NCBI GenBank assembly: GCA_947458275.1 | Contig: CANGYR010000007.1 | Coordinates: 62,001 to 126,000 of the forward strand | Length of the DNA stretch: 64,000 nt | Origin: Chitinophagaceae bacterium | GTDB taxonomy: Bacteria > Bacteroidota > Bacteroidia > Chitinophagales > Chitinophagaceae | Direction of reading: 5' to 3' | Shown: one piece after another, positions 56,401 through 64,000 of the stretch | How positions within the stretch are numbered: position 1 is the first letter of the stretch | Layout: every line of letters begins with the position of its first letter | Made by a program: the position numbers and the translations under genes | The notes under the pieces: generated by a model | The model's database searches: none | Told to the model about the DNA's origin: nothing | Seen by the model: the letters and a program-made list of their open reading frames with translations, nothing else

Positions 56401-59400
56401 ACCATTATTAGTAAAATTACTGCCCACATACAGATCCCCTCCGGAAGCACTTGAAAGTGTCAAACCACTGGATGCACTGATAGTGACATTTCCGTTTGCA
56501 CGTCTATACGATCCACTGGATCCAAATGACAATGTAGTATTTACTCCATTACCAATGGTTACATTTCTGGGCACACCGACTCCTGAGGCAGCATTGGCTG
56601 TCCACTCAAATCCGGCGGTATAAGTTCCTCCTGAATTATAAATCAAGGTAGAAGAAGATCCATAAGTAGGTAATTTAATATCAGCCGTTGAGCCGCCGGA
56701 CATCGTACCATTTCCACGCACATAACCATTGGAGTTAATCTGCAACGTACCATCTACTGTGAATGTGCCATATTTTACCAGAATACCTCTTTGAAGAATG
56801 AGCGTACCTCCGCTATTAACATTCACCGATACGAATTTTTTCTCATCATCATCTGTCGTTGTAGCATCACCCGTAAAAGTGGTAGTAGAACCACTTGCAA
56901 TGGCTAATGTCAAATCATTGCCAAATTCATTATCTGTTCCATAAACTCCACCTCCAGATGTAGTGCTGACAGTAAATGTTTGTGTGCTTCCGGCCATTGT
57001 AAGTGTATTTCCTCCGGTAGATTGTAAACCTCCGCTAGTAATTGTTACGTTACCGGTCAGACTTCTTGCTCCCGCAAGTTGTATCCAAGACCCATTAGTA
57101 AGCGTCAGATTAGCCGGACCACTTGTGGAAGGCCATTCCAGCGCCTGAGTTCTTCTGCTTGCAAAATTACCACCATGGTTATACTGTAAAGTAGAAGATG
57201 AACCGAATAAAGGACTTCTCGTTGCAATAGAAGAACCGCTATTAACTTGTAGCGTTCCATTGATAGTAGTACCTGTACTTGGTGTGAGTGCTCCATTAAT
57301 AGTTACGTTGTTGAATGCAACTGTACCGGTTACAGAACCTGTACCTGCAAAGGAGAAAGTACCGGCATCTGTACCAGAGGCCAGCGCACCTGATGTTTGA
57401 GCAACTAATGTATTAATGGTAACTGTATTTGCACTACCTACTGTAAGTGTACCGGATGTAAGGTTTAGGGTACCCATCGTGGTATTACCGCCCAGCGTTA
57501 CACCGCCTGATCCGTTAACGGTAAATGTAGATACTGTACCGCTGAATAAAGATGCAGGTAATGATAAAGATGACCCCGTATTTGTAAATGCAACAACAGC
57601 CGATGCGTTGCTTGCATCAATATTTCCATTGGTTCTTGAAATAGATGAACCGGAGTAAGTGAGTGTATTGGCTCCGGTAGTAAGTGTACCGTTGATAAGT
57701 GTAAGATTACCGCTGATGGTTATTGCGCTACCAAGAGTTGCAGTACCTGAACTTGTCCTGTTGAGTGTAAAGTCTGCAATTCTGTTGGTGGTACCACCAG
57801 CAGTAGCATCCAAAAACAAAGTACCCAATGCACCAGTTCCGGTGATGTTCAAATTGGAACTTGCAGAACCTGTAATGTTGTTTGTAATACTCATAGAAGC
57901 CACCGTACCGGCTAGGTTCAATGTGTTAGAACCGATACTTAATCTACCTGCAGTAAATGTTAGTGCACCATTAATAGTAGGTGAACCGGTCAAGCTAAAT
58001 CCACTTCCGTTTAAAGTCAGGTTTTGTAAAGTAGCACCTGAAATGGTTTTTGTTGTTCCTGTCATTGTGATACTTCCCGCACCAGTATGTGTAGCTGTAC
58101 CGGCGATGTTACCTCCTACAGACAAAATATTTCCGGCATCGGCAAGTGTACCAGCTGTAAGTGTAAGGTTTCCTGTTAATGATCTATTGGCCGATCCGAG
58201 CATAGTTACCGTACTACCACTGTTGTCAACGATCAGATTAGCAGGTCCACTACTAGCAGGCCATTCAATAGCGTTGGTAGTTCTTGTTCCAACATTTTTA
58301 TATTCCAACGTACTGGTTGATCCATAAGTTGGAGCTGTGGATGCAAGTGTAGCGGTACCTTGAAGTGAAAGCGTACCACTAACCGAATAAGCACCATCCG
58401 GCGTTTTTGTATTTGTACCAGTTCCGGATAAAGTTAAGTTTGTATATGCAGCTGCTCTTATAGGCTGCGCACCGGACCTTGAATACTCTACCGTTGCACT
58501 AGTACCATTTAGAGTAATGGTATTTGTTCCATCTGTATCCAGCGTAAATGGTGTAGTTCCTGTTAATCTCAGAGTACCAGTTTGAGCTCCGGATAGCAAC
58601 GAAACAGTCGCGACAGTAACAGGAGATACTACAGGATGTACAGTGGTAATATCCGTAGCAGTAACTGTACCGCTTTGGATATTAAAAGTGGGATTGATAT
58701 TACTAGTAGACTTCCTTGCTGTTAATGTTATTGTTCCTGAACAAGTAAGCGCATTAATTGAACTGGTTAGTGTGGCCGTTCTTGTAGCAGCTGCGCTTGT
58801 AGCTGACGTTGTTCCAATTCCTACGGTTGCACACGTTAAAGTTCCGCCTCCTGAAATTGTACCCGCATTATTTTGAGAAGCTGACTGTTCTACTTCCACA
58901 GATGATGAAACGGATAATTGTTGTCCGGCATCAACAGATAAAACTCCTCCTGTGCCCGTAAATGACACTTTTTTACAAGAAGCACTTGCAGTCACAGTAA
59001 CCTCATGTGTTGACGCAATAACCACATTATCAAAACTTGTCGGCACAATACCTCCCACCCACGTACCGGCACTGTTCCAGAACCCGGAAGCATTGGAAGT
59101 AATTGTTGTAGAATTCACTGGTGTTATCTCTCCTGAAGAACCGCTTGACACAAACTCTGCGCCAGTATTTGCGTAGCCGCTGAATGTGAATGCATCTAAT
59201 TGAGTTTGTCCTAACCCCGTGTTATTTGTAAAGAAAATTCTACCGGCAGTTCCCGCATTTCCTGCAGTCGTTGCCCAATTACTTACTGTAATTGTTTTTG
59301 ATCCGGTCCATGATTCTAATGCACTTGATGCAAATGTAATTGAATGACTAGTTGATGCAGCTAATGCAATGGTTGAATTTTCCTGAACCAATAATGTTGA

Positions 59401-62400
59401 AGAACTAGTGAATGTTCTGGTTGCTGTTATTCCTGTAGTTCCCAATCTACCTCCGTTTAATACTATTTTTGAAGCGAAAGTGGCATTAGCTGAAGGATTC
59501 AATCTGAGTTCACCGCTGGTGATGGTGGTGTTACCTGTATATGTGTTAGCAGAGTTTGTGAGAATGAGTGCAGCTGTAGAGAGGGTGCTATTAACAATAA
59601 TTCCTCCCGTACCGGAGATAACTCCGGAAAGAGTTAGTCCACTACCGGAAGCGGCAGTACTCGTAAAAGTAAGGTTGCCGTTTAGAGTTATGTTGGAAGA
59701 AATAGTTGGACTTGAGGTGCTTTGATTTTCAATTGTACCACCACCAGCAGCAACACTGGTCAGTGACGAGGACAATGTTCCTCCAACGCCGGTCCAATTA
59801 AATTTACCTGATGTCGTTGCTGTGCCCAAACTAAATGATCTACTTCCTAATCTTACAGAACTAGAAGTAGTCAAAGCTCCTTGAGCTATAACCCAACTTC
59901 CAGTATTGAACGAAGCTGTATTATCTGAAAATGCAATAGTAAGATTGCCGATACCAACTTTAGTAAATATAAATCCACCTGAGTTTGTTATTTGATTAGA
60001 TGTCACAGCGCTTGTACCAATAGTCAAGTCTCCACCACCACCAACACTGACATCTGAGCCGAGTGTTAATGTACCACTCCAAGTAGCACTACCTGTTGAG
60101 TTTATGAATGCACCTACGGAGGAAATTCCCGTTCCATTGATGGTAAGTGCTTCTTGCGTGGCTAAAGAATAACCATTTAAATCAAGCACCCCTCCCGAGT
60201 TTACTGTGGTTGCACCTCCAGTAGTTCCCAAAGGCGTATTTGAACCCGAACCTGCTGCTCCTAATTGTAAAGTACCTGCACTGATGGTTGTGGCGCCTGT
60301 ATAGGTACTCGCGCCCGATAAAGTAGCAGTTCCGTTTCCGTCCTTTGTAATTGTACCAGTTCCGATATTGGTTGTACCGGAAATGGCAATATTACCTGCA
60401 CCGCCAAGGGTCAGTGCAATATTCGTTGAAGCAATTGATGCTGCATTACTCAGCGTAAGAGTGCCTGCATCAGAATTAATTCTAGTAGCATTGGTGGAAA
60501 GTGTAATAGCACCGCCCCATGTATTATTACCGGAAATATTACGCAAAGAACCACCGCTTGAAATACCCGTATTATTAATCGTTAATGTTTCCGCACCAAC
60601 AGTAATCCCCCCTTGCAATTCTATTGCAGCACCGGAAGAAACCACCACACCACCGGCTGTAGTACCCGTACCCTGAGCGTTTTGAACATTGAGAATACCC
60701 GCTGTTACGTTTGTTTGACCAGTGTAAGTATTGGTTCCGCTGGCAACCATTTTACCAGCACCAGCTTTATCGAGTGTAAACGCACCACTTATCACGCCAC
60801 TCACCGTTAAGTCAGTAGCCGCATTTGTATCATCAGCAACCGTTATGGTTCTGTTGGTACCCAATGCTACCGGACAAGAAATAGTTGCGCCATTTGCTCC
60901 GAAGCCTGAGTTGACTGTAATATTTCCACCAAGTGTAAGCGTGCCGGATGATCCACTTATAGTAGAACCAGTTGCACCGGTTTCAACAACAACAGAAGAT
61001 GGAGAGCCGATATTGAAAGTTGATAAAGCTAAAGTAGTACCGGCACGAACTGTAAGTGTGCTATTCACAGTTTTATTGCTGTTCAATGTAACATTGGTGC
61101 CGCTATTTTGGATAGTTACGTTGGGCACATTTGTTGTTGGCCATTCAATACTTGATGCAGTATAATTACCTCCATTATTATAAACAAGTGTGCCACTAGC
61201 TCCGTAAGTAGCTGCAGCACTTCCGGAATTCATATAGCCATTAGCATTAATTTGAAGAGTACCATTAACAGTAAAGGTTCCGTAACGACAAAACAAACCT
61301 CTACTCAGGCCTAATGTAGCACCTGAATTTACATTTACGGTAATGAATTTTTTATCAGCATCTGAAGTTGTAGTTGCATTTCCATCTAATGTGATAATTC
61401 CGCCGGAGACAGTTAGCGTCAAATCATTACCTGAACCGGCATCTGTTCCCGTTACCGTACCTCCGTTCGTATTATTAATTTGTAAGGTTCCGGTACCATC
61501 AGCGCCACTCATAGTAAGCGTCTGTGCTCCTGAAGTTCTAAAGTCACCATTGTTAACTACAAGGTTTCTCCTAACTGTAATTCCGGTGCTTAAAGTAGTT
61601 GTTGTACTTCCACCATTTACGGTATAATCATATAAAGTTGTCGGTTGAGTATTATTATAACCAAAAGTTGCTCTGGTTTCAAAAGACTGGTAGTTAGAAC
61701 TGAAAGGGTTTGTTGTTCCTGAGTTTGTCGTATTAACAACTGTTTGATAAAAATAAAAACGAGGAGATGCGGCATTACCACTTGGATTACCTGTTGCTGG
61801 TCTTACATCATAAATACCCGTAGAATAAGCACAAAATCCTACCCAGTTAAATGCAGTTGGTCTACCAGGTAAAAGTGAACCTGTAGTCCAGGGAAATCTA
61901 ATTGTACGTGTAGGACTTCCACTTGTACCCACATTTCCTGATGAAATATCTACCTCTGTATTCCATCCACCAGATCCATTTCTTGTTGAATAACCTAAAT
62001 AAGTTGGAGTAATAACCAATCGTATATCTGCTCTGAAGGGTAATGTTCCCGTAACACCATAATCGGTTGTTGTCGTAAGGTTACCATTGCTGTTGGTCCC
62101 TCCGGAAACACCCCCATTTGCAGGTGATAAGGGATCAATATCAAGATATACAAAACACGCCTCACCTGCAGCACCTCCGGTTTTTCCAATGTATAGATAA
62201 GTATTATCCCAGCCCATAAACCATGGAGTTGAGTTACCGTACGAACCAAAAGTAGCATCTGTTGGTGTACTTGTTAATGTTGGGGCGGATGATAAAAACT
62301 GAGCACTTGCAAATCTTGAAAAGAAACTAAAAATAACGAGAACTAAAATAAATTTCACATTTAATTTCTTCAAAGTATTTGCCTTAAAACCAGCATTCAC

Positions 62401-62430
62401 AATCATTTCAGAGCGTGTAAAAATATTCAT
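47401..62430 (-). CDS. Giant T9SS-secreted repeat protein (about 5,009 residues)
   Basis: This is a probable cell-surface or secreted adhesin. The ORF-track start at 62622 is unlikely; I use the ATG at 62430, whose product has a signal peptide (KFILVLVIFSFFSRFASAQ). Residue numbers below follow the ORF track. An N-terminal beta domain covers about 109-325. Then about 2,000 residues of autotransporter-like beta repeats (SGTNTYTGQTNVTAGIL, LNLTSGTLTV and similar) build a long solenoid. An IPT/TIG domain lies near 2313-2395, followed by a TGDWNTTGTWAG-type unit and more solenoid. Sixteen InlB B-repeats occupy about 3104-4368. The C-terminal part includes YIGSGRRAWRLLTIPV, and a T9SS sorting domain (about 4985-5073, VYPNVIANGKIN ... 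EQTEKVVIQ-like end). No enzymatic domain was seen. Confidence 0.93.
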   Translation of the reverse strand: MNIFTRSEMIVNAGFKANTLKKLNVKFILVLVIFSFFSRFASAQFLSSAPTLTSTPTDATFGSYGNSTPWFMGWDNTYLYIGKTGGAAGEACFVYLDIDPLSPANGGVSGGTNSNGNLTTTTDYGVTGTLPFRADIRLVITPTYLGYSTRNGSGGWNTEVDISSGNVGTSGSPTRTIRFPWTTGSLLPGRPTAFNWVGFCAYSTGIYDVRPATGNPSGNAASPRFYFYQTVVNTTNSGTTNPFSSNYQSFETRATFGYNNTQPTTLYDYTVNGGSTTTTLSTGITVRRNLVVNNGDFRTSGAQTLTMSGADGTGTLQINNTNGGTVTGTDAGSGNDLTLTVSGGIITLDGNATTTSDADKKFITVNVNSGATLGLSRGLFCRYGTFTVNGTLQINANGYMNSGSAAATYGASGTLVYNNGGNYTASSIEWPTTNVPNVTIQNSGTNVTLNSNKTVNSTLTVRAGTTLALSTFNIGSPSSVVVETGATGSTISGSSGTLTLGGNITVNSGFGANGATISCPVALGTNRTITVADDTNAATDLTVSGVISGAFTLDKAGAGKMVASGTNTYTGQTNVTAGILNVQNAQGTGTTAGGVVVSSGAAIELQGGITVGAETLTINNTGISSGGSLRNISGNNTWGGAITLSTNATRINSDAGTLTLSNAASIASTNIALTLGGAGNIAISGTTNIGTGTITKDGNGTATLSGASTYTGATTISAGTLQLGAAGSGSNTPLGTTGGATTVNSGGVLDLNGYSLATQEALTINGTGISSVGAFINSTGSATWSGTLTLGSDVSVGGGGDLTIGTSAVTSNQITNSGGFIFTKVGIGNLTIAFSDNTASFNTGSWVIAQGALTTSSSVRLGSRSFSLGTATTSGKFNWTGVGGTLSSSLTSVAAGGGTIENQSTSSPTISSNITLNGNLTFTSTAASGSGLTLSGVISGTGGIIVNSTLSTAALILTNSANTYTGNTTITSGELRLNPSANATFASKIVLNGGRLGTTGITATRTFTSSSTLLVQENSTIALAASTSHSITFASSALESWTGSKTITVSNWATTAGNAGTAGRIFFTNNTGLGQTQLDAFTFSGYANTGAEFVSSGSSGEITPVNSTTITSNASGFWNSAGTWVGGIVPTSFDNVVIASTHEVTVTASASCKKVSFTGTGGVLSVDAGQQLSVSSSVEVEQSASQNNAGTISGGGTLTCATVGIGTTSATSAAATRTATLTSSINALTCSGTITLTARKSTSNINPTFNIQSGTVTATDITTVHPVVSPVTVATVSLLSGAQTGTLRLTGTTPFTLDTDGTNTITLNGTSATVEYSRSGAQPIRAAAYTNLTLSGTGTNTKTPDGAYSVSGTLSLQGTATLASTAPTYGSTSTLEYKNVGTRTTNAIEWPASSGPANLIVDNSGSTVTMLGSANRSLTGNLTLTAGTLADAGNILSVGGNIAGTATHTGAGSITMTGTTKTISGATLQNLTLNGSGFSLTGSPTINGALTFTAGRLSIGSNTLNLAGTVASMSITNNITGSASSNLNITGTGALGTLFLDATAGGTTNRIADFTLNRTSSGTATLGSAITISGNLTLINGTLTTGANTLTYSGSSISRTNGNIDASNASAVVAFTNTGSSLSLPASLFSGTVSTFTVNGSGGVTLGGNTTMGTLNLTSGTLTVGSANTVTINTLVAQTSGALASGTDAGTFSFAGTGSVTGTVAFNNVTINGALTPSTGTTINGTLQVNSGSSIATRSPLFGSSSTLQYNHGGNFASRRTQALEWPSTSGPANLTLTNGSWIQLAGARSLTGNVTITSGGLQSTGGNTLTMAGSTQTFTVSTTSGGGVYGTDNEFGNDLTLAIASGSTTTFTGDATTTDDDEKKFVSVNVNSGGTLILQRGILVKYGTFTVDGTLQINSNGYVRGNGTMSGGSTADIKLPTYGSSSTLIYNSGGTYTAGFEWTANAASGVGVPRNVTIGNGVNTTLSFGSSGSYRRANGNVTISASSGLTLSSASGGDLYVGSNFTNNGTFTPSSRMVEFLGGAAQTITGSFGTEGSSNNFAILKISNTSGGVSLAASTPVIVTNTLNLNSGNLTTGSNTLTVTNTATNAVTGGSTTTFVNGPLRRTLAPNLTGASNVFSFPVGSGSTYLPFTLNNPTTGATGPVLQVTANSGSAGGSIDNPNVLSSISTSEYWQLNVVSGNFSNGGADITRQSALGSLNVIGRSTAQSGAYASIGGSASGTTINGTANAIGAISLGNSNFFVMSTLLSPSIASLSAASGYSGQSITINGTSFASNATVSINSVSATITAQSSTSITATIANTGAAVSGTTVVVNNPTASSSASSAFNFLGHITAGTGDWNTTGTWAGNALPTAGATVTIDHAVTVDGTVTNAPSSVTINSTKSLTFVASGALTATTVTNNGSVVMTAGGTLTIAASGTLTNNSTFTRGAGTVNFAGAATVDGSAAITFNNFTINTGAVTLTTIPTIDGTLRINGGFVSAAPRYSANSTLLYNSNYNRSTEWSASGIGTIGSTVGYPNNVTINSGFYTLLNGDATTNRAINGSLTIASGATFATGAKEDAVLYIGGNISNSGTLTIAAKINTAPITQVVVVTGNVTNSGTLSMGDANGRLRCANFTNSSGTVTLSTVGGGDLEITGSLVDNATFNSNNRAVFFTGTGTQDVSGSGTFNIDYIVSDKASGSIRMLCNLLVEGPNGGNAITLTNTTDTLNLNDFTLTLGKGSVGSGITGSGFIKGSSSSSLTILGTGALGTVRFDQTTPGTTNVLNNLTINRTSTGTVTLGNALKVTGILTLTNGTFTVGTNTLTYSGSSIARTSGTIDASTGSTITFTNTDPLTLPASVFSGNVNNLTMNGTGGVTLGSATTVAGTLTLTSGILTTTSTNKLTINSSATGAISGGSTSSYVNGPLDRTLANATSYTYPIGGSSFYRPVTLQSVVAPGNPVVRATFASTGATTGNNTTIKTTLFSARNWRIEEITTALFTSATLAITETDMTNGTHVIAKSNNNQAGTYVSVGTPQTVASGAITSPAGQGVGYYAIGEIQTYTVTYDENTGSGSQTDATDYEYNATVTVKNAGTMTKTGYTFAGWNTAANGSGTARAVSSTFSVTSNVTLYAQWTINSYTLTYNGNTNTGGSAPTAVTQNYNTSVAISDSGSLAKTGYSFAGWNTAANGSGTPYLVAENFTFTSDVTIYAQWTINSYSVTYDGNSATGGTEPSSTNHNYNSTVTVSANSGTLVRTGYTFGGWNTAEDGTGTNYTAGTGTFTMGAGNVILYAKWNINSYTITYNGNGNSSGSAPASANYNYNASVTVSGPGSLAKTGNTFAGWNTAANGSGSSYGTGDNFNMPANNITLYAQWSTGSYTLNYSGNSNSTGTAPAGGTYSFGSSQTVSANTGNLARTGYTFAGWNTESDGSGTDYAATGSASFIIPAENTTLFAKWTINQYTFAYNGNGNTGGDIPQLSTNYNYNTEITAASNSGSLTKTGYTFAGWNTAANGSGTTYTAGETFNLGAADVTLYAKWTAIPYNVFYDDNGATSGSQSDATNYIYNQTVTVKNQSTIVKTGYTFAGWNTAANGSGTTYTANQTFAIGTSDVTLYAQWTINTYTLSYDNNGGTGSQSDGSSPYNYNSTVTVKSAGSMIRTGYTFAGWNTAANGSGTSREAGETFSIASDVTLYAQWTINTYTVTYNNNGGTGSQPDASSPYNYNSTVTVKDSGTIARIGYTFAGWNTAANGTGSTYNATETFVISSNVTLYAKWTINSYSVTYDGNGATGGTEPSTTNHNYNTNVTVSSNSGSLVRAGYTFLGWNTQANGGGTNLPAGTGSFTMDASNVILYAEWSINSYRITYNGNGSTGGSAPNQADYDYNTTVTVSGPNTLAKTGNTFAGWNTAANGSGNNYGTGDNFNMPANNITLYAQWSTGSYTLNYSGNLNSTGTAPAGGTYSFGSSQTVSANTGNLARTGYTFSGWNTEADGSGNNYAATGSASFTIPAENTTLFAKWVINSYTVTYNANGGSGSQSDSDSPYDYDSTVTVKNAGTVARVGYIFNGWNTAADGSGTSYNPGETFNMGTANVILYAKWTAINYNVTYDENTGTGSQSDATNYTYNQTVTVKNAGTIAKTGYTFAGWNTAQNGSGTSRAVASTFSITSDVTLYAQWTINTFTVTYNANGGSGSQSDASSPYNYNTTVTVKNEGTIAKAGSEFAGWNTAADGSGTSRAVASTFPITSNVTLYAQWTTNDYTITFNGNGSDGGSMSVQSITFGTSANLTTNSFTRTSYVFTGWATSSGGSVAYANQASYTMSTASNVTLYAKWEDIGLASFRTRASSANFSSGSGWEYNNGNGWVQAVQPPVSTNNITISHPTTIDDDFTVGSGKTFTVAAGSLTINPGITFTVAGTANFGGLPVTLKSTAAGTAAIGQITGTLNGATSVTVERYIGSGRRAWRLLTIPVTGPTIRQAWAGANANANAPTGESAGSGTLITGHGATYPNGTAAAAAGFDWFSGLSNVATSSIRFYENDNWYSATNTPTTTAAPDKQGYMLFVRGDRTVTFFGNANTTLRPTGTLKTGDRTVTVSNPFEVVGNPYASAIDLNSMYLNSGNSAKIERNFWIWDATMGTFGGYRSIGWDGSSSYDMTGGPGSPLDYLKVQSGQAFFVEKSGGGSITIKESNKVSSNGYALRTYPTGGLTGAITKINVNLHDGAAGSLLLDGVKVRLNDYYDKASDETFDVAKLNAFAENLSILRDNRYLSIESRPIPTTTDTVYFSFWNLGVRSYTLRINTTDWDAKIESAVLIDRLTKKSTPIDMSGATTDYNFSIDNAGMGISSDRFILVFKNAVTLPVRFTKVAAQKKADGIAVSWQTANVSGVKDFDVERSADGVSFAKVNSVAAVNTSGLRDYAIMDNQPLTGWNYYRIRSNDVSGSYTYSSVVKAQWLGNAQIRVYPNVIANGKINLQLQDQQSGRYQVVLTTVSGQRVYSNVLQHAGGTSSYSLELKGKKRLSGGEYILVVYSNNEIKQTEKVVIQ
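49521..53313 (-). repeat. Sixteen tandem InlB B-type repeats within the giant gene
   Basis: Each unit of about 74-82 residues ends in LYAQWT, LYAKWT or a close variant and contains GYTFAGWNTAANGSGT. Units 3-5 match 10-12 and units 7-8 match 14-15, so the array has a seven-unit super-period. The tract is the likely adhesive or spacer part of the protein. Confidence 0.9.
50563..50764. repeat. 202-bp near-identical block, partner at 52237-52438
   Basis: The two blocks differ at 2 adjacent-region bases only (TATTGAGATTT against TATTGGAATTT), while the flanks are more diverged. The offset is 1,674 bases, exactly 558 codons or seven repeat units. Confidence 0.9.
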
Positions 62431-62971
62431 AAAAGATTTTTTATTTTTTTCTGCACAAGAATTTTTAATCGCAAGATTGTTGATAACATTGTTAACAACG
62501 ACACACGAATCGTTTAAAATCTGTCCGAGATTTTGCATAAAACAAGCATGTTTTGATAAAAAATAAATTAATCTGTGATGATTAATTGGGTGTTTTCGGA
62601 AGGATATGTGGTTGAATTCCAACGTTAAATTACAGTTAATTTTGAAAAAAAAAACTTTTTACCACTTTTTTTTAAAAATATGTGTTAATTGTTTAATCTT
62701 TTCGAGTGGTTTTGACAAAAGATGTGTTGAAAAATGGATTAAGAATATCATAAATATTAGAAACCATATCAATGCATCGCTACGGAGTGATTCATTTAAA
62801 CAATATTAAGATTGTATATATGTAATGGTCTAATGAAATTGTTCCAAACAGGTAAAACATAGGCATTTTACCAGAAAATAGTGGAATAATTTGTAATGAA
62901 AATTGGTAAAAGAAGGTGATAAACGCAGAAAATAGACTAAAGCTTATACATCAATAGTGAAAATAACTCAA
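62431..62971. other. Gene-free stretch upstream of the giant gene
   Basis: The 541 bases are AT-rich and hold the leader and promoter region of the giant gene. The plus-strand ORF 62606-62809 is Asn/Lys-rich without protein-like features and I reject it. An inverted repeat lies at 62479-62499. I saw no RNA gene and no clear -7 box with correct spacing. Confidence 0.6.
62479..62499. promoter_or_regulatory. Inverted repeat upstream of the giant gene
   Basis: GTTGATAAC-ATT-GTTAACAAC is a 9-bp inverted repeat with one mismatch and a 3-base spacer. It lies 49 bases upstream of the chosen ATG, in the region where a promoter or operator would be. Confidence 0.35.
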
Positions 62972-63961
62972 CTATCTGGCCACCCTCATCAAATCCGCCA
63001 GCACCATCGCCGTCACTGATTCCAGCACAACCGGCACGCGCAAGGCGATGCACAAATCATGGCGACCTTTTACAGAGAAAGACTCTACGTTGCCGGTCTC
63101 AAGGTTTAATGTTTGTTGTTCTTTAGGTGTTGAGGAAGTTGGTTTGATGGCTATGCGAAATACCAATTCATTGCCGTTGGTGATACCGCCCACAATACCC
63201 CCGCTGTGATTGGTACGAGTCTGCCCTTCTGTATTCAACAATGCATCGTTGTGCTGACTGCCAAACATAGACGCTGCCGCAAATCCGCTGCCAAACTCAA
63301 TACCTTTTACTGCAGGAATGGCAAAAACTGCATGACTCAGCAAAGATTCTGCAGAATCGAAGAACGGCTCTCCCAATCCTATCGGCAATCCGTTTACACT
63401 GCACTCTACAATTCCGCCAACTGTATCTTTTGCCTCAATGGCTTTTTGCAATCCTTTTTCGGGATCCGACTCTCCCGCAATAGAGAGAATTTTTGCATTG
63501 ACTTCAATCTTATTTTCTTTACTCAAATGCTGCAATACTTTTTTCGCTACCACTCCGGCAGCAACAATGCACACAGTCAGCCTTCCGCTGAAATGTCCGC
63601 CACCACGAAAATCTTCAAAGCCCAAAAACTTTTTTGAAGCCACAAAATCAGCATGACCTGGACGTGGAGTTGCACGTTGCTTTTCATAATCACCGCTTCG
63701 TGTATTGCTGTTGGTAAATAATATAGTAATAGGCGCACCGGTAGTATGATCATTGAACACTCCATTTTGGATAATAGGCAAATCGTCTTCTTTTCTCGGC
63801 GTAGTTCCTTTTGCACCGGGCTTGCGACGCTCAATGTCTTCTTTAAAATCATCTACCGTAAGTCTGATGCCGGAAGGACAACCATCAATATTGATACCAA
63901 CGATTGGTCCGTGTGATTCTCCGAAAACATGCACCCTGAAAATGCGTCCAAATGTGTTCAT
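62972..63961 (-). CDS. aroC: Chorismate synthase
   Basis: It makes chorismate from EPSP using reduced flavin, the last step of the shikimate pathway. The 329-residue protein starts MNTFGRIFRVHVFGESHGPIVGINIDGCPSG, the family's first signature. RRKPGAKGTTPRKEDD and RPGHADFVASKKFLGFEDFRGGGHFSGR are the second. The third lies around GSQHNDALLNTEGQTRTNHSGGIVGGITNG. The C-terminus ends a little earlier than in E. coli (361 residues), within normal range. No partner shikimate gene lies in the window; the region to its right is cut by the window edge. Confidence 0.97.
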   Translation of the reverse strand: MNTFGRIFRVHVFGESHGPIVGINIDGCPSGIRLTVDDFKEDIERRKPGAKGTTPRKEDDLPIIQNGVFNDHTTGAPITILFTNSNTRSGDYEKQRATPRPGHADFVASKKFLGFEDFRGGGHFSGRLTVCIVAAGVVAKKVLQHLSKENKIEVNAKILSIAGESDPEKGLQKAIEAKDTVGGIVECSVNGLPIGLGEPFFDSAESLLSHAVFAIPAVKGIEFGSGFAAASMFGSQHNDALLNTEGQTRTNHSGGIVGGITNGNELVFRIAIKPTSSTPKEQQTLNLETGNVESFSVKGRHDLCIALRVPVVLESVTAMVLADLMRVAR

Positions 63962-64000
63962 TGTTTTTGATTATTTTTTTATCACGCTGTTGATGTGTTC

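Noticed and set aside
55856-58327. Long plus-strand ORFs (255 and 222 residues) opposite the giant gene
   Set aside because: They are Val/Pro-rich antisense shadows caused by the Thr/Gly/Asn-rich repeat codons of the giant gene. They share no family motif.
62606-62809. 67-residue plus-strand ORF upstream of the giant gene
   Set aside because: Low-complexity Asn/Lys/Phe-rich product with no features, placed in a promoter region.

Overview
The window reads as chromosomal DNA of a Bacteroidota bacterium, most likely from the Chitinophagaceae or a close relative (the family-level placement is inference). The signs are two proteins with type IX secretion (T9SS) C-terminal sorting domains, a small PID-CTERM-like protein, Bacteroidota promoter boxes (TAnnTTTG at -7, in places with TTTG at -33), few Shine-Dalgarno sites, AT-rich intergenic DNA, and family choices such as a GH3 protein, a paired rhomboid locus, short-LID adenylate kinase and a DUF6150-like repeat protein. 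No rRNA, CRISPR array, prophage, insertion sequence or standard tRNA was seen.

Layout. 1-8.2 kb: end of recX, free methionine-R-sulfoxide reductase, then a leftward series rlmD, active rhomboid, degenerate rhomboid, EEP-fold phosphatase/nuclease, cysS, FAS1 lipoprotein. 8.3-14.1 kb: thioredoxin-like lipid- or envelope-associated oxidoreductase, double-parvulin chaperone, recA, EamA transporter. 14.1-16.3 kb: SixA-type phosphatase with two tandem 66-nt hairpin units upstream, and a T9SS cargo protein. 16.5-26.2 kb: envelope sugar genes: kdsB and kdsD (KDO for LPS), manC, gmd and fcl (GDP-mannose to GDP-fucose), interleaved with a methionine-type aminotransferase, recQ and proC. 26.2-27.7 kb: repeat-rich, nearly gene-free. 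27.7-39.4 kb: metF, lptB, GH3 protein, cell-wall amidase, acyl-CoA dehydrogenase, three glycosyltransferases, an orphan peptide-type ABC permease. 39.5-46.6 kb: tiny lipoprotein, aminotransferase, adk, enoyl-CoA hydratase, DUF6150-like protein, 2-oxoacid:ferredoxin oxidoreductase beta subunit, SLC13 transporter, Lrp/AsnC regulator. 46.6-62.6 kb: a tRNA-like RNA with a very large structured variable region, a PID-CTERM-like small protein and a roughly 5,000-residue T9SS surface protein. 63-64 kb: aroC.

Much of the window serves the cell envelope: KDO and nucleotide-sugar supply, LPS export, murein hydrolysis, glycosyl transfer, outer-membrane protein folding and T9SS cargo.

The strongest candidates for something undescribed are (1) the tRNA-Leu-like RNA at 46774-46945, in which all four tRNA arms pair but about 100 nt of nested helices, including a GCAA tetraloop hairpin, sit between the anticodon and T arms; (2) paired 66-nt hairpin units at 14642-14797; (3) a 24-bp dispersed palindrome family whose end bases change in a compensating way and whose loop occurs in both orientations; (4) the six-fold VDRESYA repeat protein; and (5) a seven-unit super-repeat inside the giant protein. 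Functions of these are inference only.
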